Shown here piece after piece: positions 1 through 9,000 of a DNA stretch of 40,538 bases. How positions within the stretch are numbered: the first letter of the stretch is position 1; every line of letters starts with the position of its first letter. The stretch is from NCBI GenBank assembly GCA_024400995.1, contig JAKSLU010000009.1:1-40538 (forward strand). The letters are read 5' to 3'. Below the pieces are notes generated by a model. The model was not told the DNA's origin. It ran no database searches and saw only the letters and a list, made by a program, of their open reading frames with translations. Both the position numbers and the translations under genes were made by a program. The DNA is from Bacteroidaceae bacterium (lineage in GTDB: Bacteria > Bacteroidota > Bacteroidia > Bacteroidales > Bacteroidaceae).

Positions 1-1
1 C

Positions 2-52
2 ACCTTTGAGACCTTTGAGGCCTGCACCGAGTACCTCAAGGCTCACTGCTGA
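2..52 (+). CDS. C-terminal tail of an upstream gene (partial)
   Basis: Only the last 16 codons are inside the window, in the frame starting at base 2: TFETFEACTEYLKAHC followed by TGA. No motif allows a family call. The frame is open to the window edge and is followed at once by a long hairpin that would serve as its terminator, which supports it being the end of a real gene, but 16 residues is weak evidence. Confidence 0.5.
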   Translation, partial: TFETFEACTEYLKAHC

Positions 53-66
53 AAAATCCAGAATAG

Positions 67-142
67 CACCCTCATCACCTACACCTACACCAGCGCCATG
101 GGTCCTCCGCCCCGCTCAGTGTAGGTGTAGGTGATGAGGGTG
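67..142 (+). terminator. 24-bp perfect inverted repeat with T-rich tail, probable terminator
   Basis: Bases 67-90 and 119-142 are exact reverse complements over 24 bp (core CTCATCACCTACACC / GGTGTAGGTGATGAG). The 28-nt loop has a further 4-bp pairing (92-95 with 113-116). A T-rich stretch follows (145-157). It sits 14 nt after the upstream stop codon, so it is most simply a rho-independent terminator, although the stem is unusually long and perfect for one and could equally be the footprint of a small repeat element. Confidence 0.55.
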
Positions 143-155
143 TGTTTTAGTGTTT

Positions 156-271
156 TTCGTGTTCTTAGTCGGCAGCTAGTTTTTCTTGGTTGCCGACTAG
201 TTTTTCGTAGTGTATAGACTAGTTTTTCTTCTCCTATACACTAATTCTTCTTAGTGTAGGGAGTAGTGCGC
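156..271 (+). repeat. 22-bp-period degenerate tandem repeat, array 1
   Basis: Four clear units start at 178, 199, 221 and 243 (lengths 21, 22, 22, 22), each opening with AGTTTTTC or AATTCTTC; degenerate half-units extend to about 156 and 271. The second unit carries CGTAGTGTATAGACT. Neighbouring units also form inverted pairs: 166-174 with 191-199 (9 bp perfect) and 208-217 with 234-243 (10 bp perfect). The same family recurs reversed at 16,425-16,512. There are no spacers of constant repeat type, so it is not a CRISPR. Function unknown. Confidence 0.75.
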
Positions 272-482
272 ATTCCCTCCCCATCAGTGTGACGCAATCG
301 ATGCAATCGATGCCGAAAAAGTCCTTGCACTCGCATCCCGTGAGCGTTCAATCGAACAATAATACCCTCGCAAAATGCGTAAAAAGGAGCGACAATAATA
401 CAATTTTAGCAAAAAGACAACAATTTCTGCCGTTTTTTGTCTTTTTATCACCAAAATAGCTATAAAATTATGTCTTTTTTGC

Positions 483-490
483 TAAATTTG
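483..490 (+). promoter_or_regulatory. Candidate Bacteroidetes -7 element for the regulator/giant-protein operon
   Basis: TAAATTTG at 483-490 fits TAnnTTTG exactly and lies 82 nt ahead of the chosen start codon. No TTTG is found 19-21 nt upstream, so the -33 half is missing; a weaker alternative pairs TTTTG ending at 481 with TAATTTA at 499-505. The rest of 272-571 holds a 9-bp tandem duplication (GCAATCGAT at 294-302 and 303-311) and AT-rich DNA without an ORF that looks real. Confidence 0.4.
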
Positions 491-571
491 CGCACCTTTA
501 ATTTATGCGAGTAATCCCACCAAAGCCTCTCCCTGGTGGTCAGTTTCCTTGCACAAATAGAACGTAGCACA

Positions 572-1714
572 ATGACAATTTCGCAGCTACATATCATCTA
601 TGTGATGGTCTATACCTTCGTGATGGGCTATCTCTTTGGAGTCTCCGCCTACCTGCTCATCTCCAAGCGCAATGGATTTGGCAGTGAGACCCTCCCTAGC
701 AACCGCATTCGTCGGGCTGGAGGTCTGTGTGTCCTGATGCTAGCCCTCTCCTATGTATATAGTATCGTGTCGGTGGCGCACTCCTTCTTCAGCTACGAGT
801 ACCAGGCCGATGCCCCCACACTCTTCTTTGACATACTCTGTTGTCTCGCCCCCATGATGTGGTTTCTCATGCTCCTCATCCCCACCTACCGCCGTCCTCT
901 CATTGTGGCCAGTGTGCCCTATCTTCCCGTGGTGGTGGCTCTCGCAGGGTTTCTGCTCACGGCGGAGAATATCTGGCGTCGCGCCACGGTCATCTATGTA
1001 GGTTTGGTGTGGGTAGTTTTCCTCATTGACTATTGGCGCCGGGCGCAGCGCTTCCGCCGTGTGCTCAACTACTACTACTCCGAGGTGCGCTATCGACGTC
1101 TGGCGTGGGTGCAGTTCCTTATCATCATGCTGATAGCCCAGATGAGTTTTTATCTGATGGCCTATGTATTCAACTTTCCCGGAGGCCTGTTCTTCAGCGC
1201 AGCCATCAACGTCCTCATGGCTACCACAATGGTGTGGTATGCAGACCACCACAAGGTGTCCCTCGAGATAGAGCAGGACTACGAGGCCTACCAGACCCGC
1301 CTACGTACCCTTCGCAGTGATAGTGATGCGAACGCAGATGATGCCTCCTCTGACCATCCCAGCAGCGAGTATGCCTGGATAGGAGCCCGCCTCGAACAGT
1401 ACTGCAAGGGCGATGAGCTCTATCTGCAGCCCGACCTCACCCTCGATAGCCTAGCTCACCAGATAGATACCAACCGTACGTATCTGAGTCGCTACTTCTC
1501 CTATGTTGGAACAACTTACTATCACTATATCAACCAGCTCCGCATCGACTATGCCGTCAAGTTGATACATGCCGATCCCGATATCAATCTGAACGAGATA
1601 GCTCGGAACTCAGGCTATAGCAACGGAACATCCTTTCGCCGTGCCTTTGCAGAGAGAGTAGGTTGCCTGCCCTCGGAGTATAGAGACCGCTTGGCAGGCA
1701 AGACGGATTTCTAA
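572..1714 (+). CDS. Membrane-embedded AraC-family transcriptional regulator
   Basis: A 380-residue protein with two halves. The first ~230 residues contain about seven hydrophobic segments (around 1-30, 50-70, 88-103, 112-130, 139-153, 179-200, 206-225) and probably sit in the inner membrane. The last ~95 residues (about 285-380) are an AraC-type double helix-turn-helix: first helix pair around TLDSLAHQIDTNRTYLSRYF, second around NEIARNSGYSNGTSFRRAF, with the usual GxSP-like loop. A charged, Asp/Ser-rich linker joins them. I chose ATG 572, which begins just before the first membrane segment, over an in-frame GTG at 536. It is the first gene of a tight unit (17 nt to the next gene), so it probably controls, and is co-transcribed with, the surface proteins downstream. 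The signal it senses is not visible. Confidence 0.85.
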   Translation: MTISQLHIIYVMVYTFVMGYLFGVSAYLLISKRNGFGSETLPSNRIRRAGGLCVLMLALSYVYSIVSVAHSFFSYEYQADAPTLFFDILCCLAPMMWFLMLLIPTYRRPLIVASVPYLPVVVALAGFLLTAENIWRRATVIYVGLVWVVFLIDYWRRAQRFRRVLNYYYSEVRYRRLAWVQFLIIMLIAQMSFYLMAYVFNFPGGLFFSAAINVLMATTMVWYADHHKVSLEIEQDYEAYQTRLRTLRSDSDANADDASSDHPSSEYAWIGARLEQYCKGDELYLQPDLTLDSLAHQIDTNRTYLSRYFSYVGTTYYHYINQLRIDYAVKLIHADPDINLNEIARNSGYSNGTSFRRAFAERVGCLPSEYRDRLAGKTDF

Positions 1715-1731
1715 ATACAAATACACTAGAT

Positions 1732-1926
1732 ATGAAGAAGCACTACATCATCCCTCACACCTCGCTTCGGCCCATCCTGCCCGAAGGTATGCTCTGTGTG
1801 AGTATGCGAGTGCGCGCACTGCTGTTCCTCAACGATCAGTATCAGCAGGGAACATACGATGAAGATGAGCTCGATTTTACACGTCCGTACACCCCTCAAA
1901 CCATGTTTAGCGATGAAATGCAATAA
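1732..1926 (+). CDS. 64-aa small protein, MKKxYIIPxT type, coupled to the lipoprotein gene
   Basis: A 64-codon ORF starting 17 nt after the regulator and beginning MKKHYIIPHTSLRPILPEGM, then a short hydrophobic stretch (CVSMRVRALLFLN) and an acidic tail. Short proteins opening MKKxYI.P.T are, to my recollection, common ahead of surface-protein genes in Prevotella, but I know no function for them. Its stop codon (1924-1926) lies inside the next gene's first codons (start 1913), a 14-nt overlap typical of translational coupling. It has no obvious signal peptide. The overlap geometry and the family-like N-terminus argue that it is real; it could still be a leader peptide that only sets translation of the lipoprotein. 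Confidence 0.65.
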   Translation: MKKHYIIPHTSLRPILPEGMLCVSMRVRALLFLNDQYQQGTYDEDELDFTRPYTPQTMFSDEMQ

Positions 1927-2995
1927 ACTCCTCCTCTCCATCTTGGCCCTCTGTCTGGGACTATTGTCATTGACCTCTTGCTCTGAGAGTGAGGAGCAGG
2001 ACAACACTATAGTCGAAATGCGCCGTGGCCTGAGCCTCGGTCTCTCCCCCAGTGTACATGCCGACCTCGATGCCTCACATCGTCAGGCCCTGCGCCCCAT
2101 GCGTGTACCTAGCGATCCGGGTGAGCCCGAGGGCTTTGTGCCCCCCACCACGGTCTATGTCATCGTGTGGGCGCGTCTGCACGACGGCAAGACCTACGTT
2201 CAGCGCTTCAAGACCACAGCAAGCTGGGCACTGGATGGTAGCGCGAGTGACCTCTTTGGCCAGATTACCCTGGGCGACTACTACGGTGCCAGCATCGATG
2301 TGGCCACCCCCAAGCAGTGCGAAGAGGGTCGCGTGTTCATCCTAGCTACCGCCACCGATGTGACCGTCATCGGCCTCAGTGCAATCCCAGAGACGGGCTT
2401 CTTCCACAATCCCGACTTCGCCTCCAAGCCCCTCAGCCAGTTTGCCACCAAGTATGCCAGCAACATCAAGACTCCCGCAGAGATTGAGACCCTCATCAAG
2501 GGCATAACCTTCGACATTCCCTCCTCCTCGAGCAACCTGAGCAACAGCCAGATACTGCGTAGCGTGTATAGCGTGCCCTTCAGCCTGACAGCTGATGGCC
2601 GCTATGAGAACGAGACCGAACCCAAGATAGTCCTCTACCATACTGCCGCTCGTCTCGATGTTGATTGGGACGTGCAGGACGAGGATCATGACCGCGTGGG
2701 CTACTATCAGGTCAACAACCTCTGCTACAAGGGTATAAGCGCCTTCCTTCCCGCTGAAGTGGATCCTACAGGAGCAGGCACCTACAGCGAGTGCTACACG
2801 GCCAACGAGGGCAGCCGGTTCAAACACCGTCAGGTGTTCTACGTACCGCAGATGGGTAACACCGCCCACCAGTTCCCCCTGAACTTTACGATAAATAATA
2901 GCGGTACGCATACCGATAAGACGGCCAGCAAGAATCTTGGCCTCGGTGCCAGCCCCTTTACGACCTGGATGCGCTATAACCTCACTCTGAACTAA
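1913..2995 (+). CDS. Fimbrillin-like surface lipoprotein
   Basis: A 360-residue lipoprotein. The start at 1913 is chosen because it gives a clean type II signal, MKCNKLLLSILALCLGLLSL, with lipobox LTSC and Cys at about residue 22; an ATG 54 nt upstream would put 18 polar residues before it. The mature part starts with a Ser/Glu-rich stretch and then beta-rich sequence including 'YHTAARLDVDWDV', a segment resembling the 'TAARLD' region of Mfa/FimA-type fimbrillin-fold proteins of Bacteroidales. The C-terminal half (CYKGISAFLPAE, then FYVPQMGN) fits a second Ig-like domain. It overlaps the small gene and lies 11 nt before the giant gene, so a role as outer-membrane anchor or partner of the giant protein is a fair inference. 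Family membership is moderate confidence only. Confidence 0.6.
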   Translation: MKCNKLLLSILALCLGLLSLTSCSESEEQDNTIVEMRRGLSLGLSPSVHADLDASHRQALRPMRVPSDPGEPEGFVPPTTVYVIVWARLHDGKTYVQRFKTTASWALDGSASDLFGQITLGDYYGASIDVATPKQCEEGRVFILATATDVTVIGLSAIPETGFFHNPDFASKPLSQFATKYASNIKTPAEIETLIKGITFDIPSSSSNLSNSQILRSVYSVPFSLTADGRYENETEPKIVLYHTAARLDVDWDVQDEDHDRVGYYQVNNLCYKGISAFLPAEVDPTGAGTYSECYTANEGSRFKHRQVFYVPQMGNTAHQFPLNFTINNSGTHTDKTASKNLGLGASPFTTWMRYNLTLN

Positions 2996-3006
2996 ACACT
3001 GCGACT

Positions 3007-6000
3007 ATGAAAAAGCTACACACCATATTCCTCTCTCTCCTCGTCGTTACGCTGGGCTGCATGTCCGTTCAGCTCCAGGCACAGGAGGTACGCTATGTCA
3101 GCACGACAGGTGACAACGCCAAGGATGGTCTCACCTGGGCTACAGCTAAGAAGGATATACAGGAGGCCATCAACGACCTCGTCAATAACCACAAGACGGG
3201 CGAGGTCTGGGTGGCCGCAGGCACCTACTACCCCACGGAGACTACCGAATCGACCACAAGCCTGTACTACAAGGCCTTCAAGATCCCGGCAGGCATCACC
3301 GTTCGCGGTGGCTTTGCAGGCACGGAGAATACGGCCAGCGAGCGTGCCAAGCAGGCCGACAAGAACTTTGGTGATGGCACCACGCCTGGCGACCTCGATG
3401 GTGAGGCCTCCAAGAGTGGTGTGTATGAGCACAAGACCATCCTCTGCGGTGATCTCTATCCCTCCAAGAAGGCCCAGCTCACCTGGAACGACATCAAGCA
3501 GCAGTTCGATGTGGCCTTCTACGGCAACTCCTACCATGTTGTGTGGTTTGCCATGAACGGTTTCAACCCCACCACGGGACGTGCCAATCCCCTCACCGCT
3601 CCCGCCAAGCTGGAGGGCTGCGTCGTAGAGGGTGGCCATGCCAATACCCACGATGTGCTCGCTGCGCATCCCCACATTGGCTATGGCGGCGGTATCTACA
3701 TGGTACTCAACTCCTTTGTCTATAACTGCGAGGTACGCAACTGCGATGCCTCGCGCAACGGCGGTGGTATCTACATGGACGGTGGCGGCATCGTGCGCCG
3801 CACCTATGTGCATGACTGTCAGACTCTGGGTCTCGGCACGGAGTTTGGCTATGGTGGTGGTATCTGTCAGGATGGTGGAGTCTTCACCAGCAAGGAGCGT
3901 CCCTGCGTTGTGGCACAGAGCGTGGTGACCAACTGCGTGGGCCGTATGGGTGGCGGTATCGCCATCATGGCCGACCAGGCCCAGGAGAGTGGCAAGTATG
4001 CCGTCGTCTCAAACTCCACTCTCGTCAACAACTGTACTGCCACCATCGAGGCTGGCGGTGTCTATACCTACAAGGGCGGTGGCGTGGCCTCGCTCACCAT
4101 CGTCAACAACCGCTGCAATGGCTCTGGTATCACTCAGAACGGACTCGTGACCGGTAGCTCAGGTGGTCTCTATAGCCACGATGCGGCCTATGTGGCCAAT
4201 AGTGTCATCTGGGGCAACAAGTGTGATGCCAACAAGGACGCACAGTTTGCCTCATCCCGTTCCAGTGTCAATGTGACCGAAAAGACCAAGTTCTACTACA
4301 ACGCTCTCTCTCATGTTGACAATACCAGCTGGAGCAATATCCTCAAGATGGGCGTTGTCTCCCTCTCTGTCGAGAACAAGGCTTCGGGTCACAAGGAGTC
4401 GGAGGGCTATCCTCTGTTCCTCAAGCCTACTGCAGAGGCTGGCTATCTGGCTTCGGCTACCACCGATAACGATATCAACTGGGTAGTGTCCTCTGAGTCC
4501 TCCCTCTGTTTTGCTGGTATCGCCACCTCCGACCTCGACTATGAGGGAGTCACTCCTGCTCCCCAGGGCATCAGCTACGACATGCAGTTCGCGCCCTTCA
4601 ACGCCCGCCCCACCATCGGTGCACTGATCTCGCAGACGGGCAACCTCGCTCCTGCTCAGGACATTACCTATAATGGCGTAGGATACGACAAGGCCTTCTT
4701 CGTCTCTCCTGGTTATGTCTATGCAGAGGACAACATGGGGAATAATGGTACAGACTGGGAGCACCCCGCCCTCTTCCTGGGCAACGTGCTGGACTATATC
4801 GCACTGCATCCCGATGAGTTCGAGGGCCATAGCCTGGCCATCTTTGTCAAGGAGGGTGCTGTTGACAATACCCGTGCCTGGAGTAACTCTCGTGTGCGCC
4901 AGACGGCACTGGAGGTACCGAGCAACGTAGCCATCTTCGGTAGCTTCAACTCCCACCTGACAGGCCAGAACCTCAATATGCAGAGTGTGGTGCAGACCCC
5001 GACTGTCATCACGGGTCAGCTGATGAACGAGTATAGGTTCAATCTCCCTCACCTCCTCGTCGTCAAGGATCAGCAGAACATCCTCATCGAGGGCTTCAAG
5101 CTCTCGTTTGCCAACGCTAGCTCCACCCTCCTGGGTAACAGCAACACCAACGGTGCTGCCATCACGCTGGACAACTCGCACGACATCCGTTTCCGCAACG
5201 TCATCGTCAGCAACAGCACCGCCGACCGTGGTGCGGCGGTCTATGCCACCCATGCCGAGGCGACCTTCGAGAACTGTATCTTCCACAACAACGAGTCCAA
5301 GACCATTGACGACAGCGGCATTATCTATGCCACCGACGGTTCCACGCTCTCCTTCGACCACTGTGACGTGCTCCGCAACGTAGGCCATGCCTCGTATCTT
5401 GGTGGAAGTGGCACGTGGGACGTAGATACCAGCGACGATCCCGAGAACCCTAATATCATTCCCACGACCTATCCCACCACCAACCACTGGCAGAACTCCA
5501 TCTTCTATGGCAACCTCAGCCAGACTGTTGATGATACCAACATCGACCGCGCCAATTCCGACCAGCTGTCTGAGGGACTGAACGCCCTCTCCCTCGCTGC
5601 CTTCAGTGGCACGACGGCAGGCGTTGAGGGCAACCACTGTATGTTCGATGCCCGCTCGGCACAGTTTGCCAGCCAGTTTGGTGGCGGCTGCGTGGCGGGC
5701 GGCGGCGACACCGGCAATCAGTGGCAGTACAACCTCCAGTATGCCTTCATCGACGGTACGGGTCAGGGTTATCCCCGCTTTATCAACCCCACAAAGAACT
5801 GCGGCGTGACTCAGGATGGTGACCAGACCTATTATGGCCGTGCCACCTCCTTTGAGCCCCACAACAACAACCCTGTCGTCAACATGGCCTCTCATGCCGA
5901 CATCCATACCTCATGGGGTAGGGACATCGTTGGTGTGACCCGTGACTTCGGTGGTCTTCCCGACATCGGCGCAGTGGAGAACCACGAGGCCACCCATGCC

Positions 6001-9000
6001 GAGGAGGGCGAGAATGCCTACACTGACGGTCAGAAGGCGTATGGCGAGGTTCTGTATGTGCGCGACTATCGCAATGGCGATGGAACCATTGATACGTCTA
6101 TTACTGATCGTGATGGCACATCGTGGGAGCGAGCCATCAATGGCAACGGCGACTATATACTCTCAGGAACAGTAAGGCTGTTTGATGCGGTAACGACAGA
6201 GACTATTTACAAGGGTTACAGAATACATGCTATCGATACCAATGATTACTACCTGGATGTGGCCAACAGCACGCTGAACCGTACGATGATAGGTTCTCAG
6301 GACCAGGAAGGGAACACGGTCACAGCAGACATGTGTACCCTGTTCTTGCTATGTGACAACAATGGTAATCCACTTGCATCGACCGCAACCCCGAATCAGG
6401 CCAAGCGTCTCAGAAATGCCCTGACGGGTGAATACCTGTATCTGGACTACGTAAAGAACAACAACACCTATACCTTCCGCACATCTGTCAGTCCTAATAA
6501 CGCACAGGCCACTGCCACGATCACAGCATCAGGAGGTGGCTACACGATCCGCTACACTGCCAACAAGACGAACTACTATGTGGGCAACAACAGTACGATC
6601 CCTCAAAAGAGCTCTACGGTGTGGACCTTCAAAAAGGTTCAGGAGACAGAGACCCACGGAACAGGTACCATTATCGACCAGGCATACGACATGGGAACCT
6701 TCAAGGGACTCCAGTATGCTGTGAACAAAGCCAACATTGCGTATAAGGAGGCCCTGCTGAATAATGACGGCGACGTCCAGAAGTCCAAGAAACAGGTATG
6801 GGTCGGCGCAGGTGTATATCAGCGTGACCCTGCGAAGAAAACAGGCACTACCCCCGCTACTCCTATCGTTGAGATGGACGAGGAGAACTGCTTTATCATC
6901 CAGGATGGTGTCGATGTATATGGTGCCTTCCCCAAGACCGGTAATCCGGGCATGGATCAGCGCCAGGCTCTCGTGTCGCAGTATGTACACGTACTGCCTG
7001 AACGTAACATCAGCAATGTTGCCGACTATGAGACTATCCTTGAGCCTGTGACCAAAGGTGTGGCTTCAGGTGTGAAGCGTCGTGTGCTCGGTCAGCCATA
7101 CAAGTACAATCCTGACGTAGGTAACAACACAAATCGTGGAAAGAATGATGGCATCCTGTATTGTGGTACGGACTATGTGAACGTCGTATGGGATGGCTTC
7201 ACTCTGCGTGATGGTGTCTGGGATTCACAGGGACTCAACCGCCCCAACCGCTATGGTGGCGCAGGAGCGGCTATCTATAAGAACGTCACCCTGAAGAATG
7301 TGGTTGTTACGAACAATACAACCATCTTTACCGGGACGACCACTACCCAGGACTTCCGTGCTGGCGGTATTTATATGGATGGTGGCACACTGGATGCCGG
7401 CTACGTCATCAATAATACACTGCAGGGTTGGAACAACAATGCCCGTGGACAATACGGTGCTGCCTACGGTGGCGGCATGTACATCTTCACCGGCACGGTC
7501 TTCAACAGTGTTGTTGCCAACAACCAAATCTATGCCTCATACGCCGATGGCGCTGCGGTGTTCATCGAGAATGCCAACTTCTTCAACAACACCATCGTCA
7601 ACAACAAGGCTGAAGGTACGCAGCGTTGGGCTGCTGGTATTGCCGTGTGGACTGATCCTAATAAAGGCTATGCAAGTGCGTTGAATATCTACAATACCAT
7701 TTGCGTAAATAATGATGGCCACAAGGAAAACTCTGACAGTAAGCAGAGCCCGGCGGGTAATAACAACGTAGCCATTCAGAACGGTGGTTATGTCAACCTG
7801 TACAACTGCATCACAGAAGACATTACCAACCACGATAAAACACGAAATGGTATTAAGGCTGTTATTCAATATCACAACTCATCAGCAGAAACGACACCTG
7901 CAAATATCTTCGAATCCTTAGGAGCATACGGAGACGACTTTAGGAGCATCAATCTTCGCCTGAAGGCAAATGCCGCCAGTGCAATCAATATGGGTAACGA
8001 TGCCCCTGTTATCGGTGGTGCGGTGTATAACCTCATCGACTACAATGACATGGACTTTGCGGAGCGCGTTCAGGACTGCAATATCGACATCGGTGCGTAT
8101 GAGTTCAACGGTGCCACGGGCATTGCTCCCCACATGATTGATGCGGCAGGCCAGACGACAGCTGATATGGCCCAAGCCCAGCAACTTGTATTCTATGTCA
8201 CCCCGGGCGGCTATGGCACAACCAATGCCCACGACCCAGAGAATGCCGCCTGTTCGGAGAAGCTCCAGCGCGTGCTCGATGCCGCAGGACGCTACAAGTA
8301 TCTCAACCCTGGCAAGCAGGTCATCGTCAAGGTGGCCAATAGCTACGACTTCCTGCATCCCAATAATGGTGCGCTGAGTCCTGGCGATGATGGCTACGTA
8401 GAGCCCACGAACTTTACCTACTATGCCACCCGTACCACCGACTGGACCAACCAGGACGTGCGCGTGTGGTCCATCATCGTGCCTCGTGGTGTCGAGGTGT
8501 GGGGTGGCTACACCGATGTCCCCGTCGATGCCAACTGGGAGAAGACCTCTGGCGCATGGAGCAACACGAACAATGGCTTCACCCTCAGCGACGGTGTCAC
8601 TGACCACCGCAACATCACCAAGAACCCTACCTACTTCGACTCCTATTATCTCAACAAGTTGGAGAAGACCGATGCCCACACCTACCATGTAGTGTCATTC
8701 ACGGACCGTATCTTCGACCTTAACGGCTATGCATATACTCCGGCGGACTTTGAAGGAAAGAATGACGCCGAGATACGTGAGATACTGACCAAGGGGTCGG
8801 CAAGCAAGTTCCTCCAACTCCTCGACAACGACGAGAGCCACTTCGTACACATGTCGGAGGACATCGGAGGACTCAAGGGCGTAACGGGTAACATCATCCT
8901 CGAAGGTACTGCCCCTAAGAACTTCGGCACCGCCGAGACTCCCCGCTATGCCTCCAACCGCGCCGTCATCGATGGTATCTTCGTCAGTGGCGGTAGAGCG

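Noticed and set aside
67..142. Riboswitch or attenuator for the AraC operon
   Set aside because: The hairpin lies about 430 nt ahead of the start codon and upstream of the likely promoter, so it belongs to the preceding gene.
156..271. Arrays 1-3 as CRISPR
   Set aside because: Repeats are 22 bp with no separate unique spacers, units are degenerate, and no cas genes are present.
536..571. GTG at 536 as start of the AraC-type regulator
   Set aside because: The ATG at 572 starts directly ahead of the first membrane segment; the extra 12 residues add nothing recognisable. It cannot be excluded.
1859..1912. Upstream ATG as lipoprotein start
   Set aside because: It would put 18 mostly polar residues ahead of a complete lipoprotein signal; the ATG at 1913 gives a normal signal and lipobox.
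4252..5907. Long minus-strand ORF (551 codons) inside the giant gene, and similar ones at 9,751-11,481, 11,596-12,654 and 14,704-15,948
   Set aside because: They lie opposite the third-position-biased giant gene, lack any domain pattern and have Val/Gly/His-rich composition typical of antisense shadow frames.
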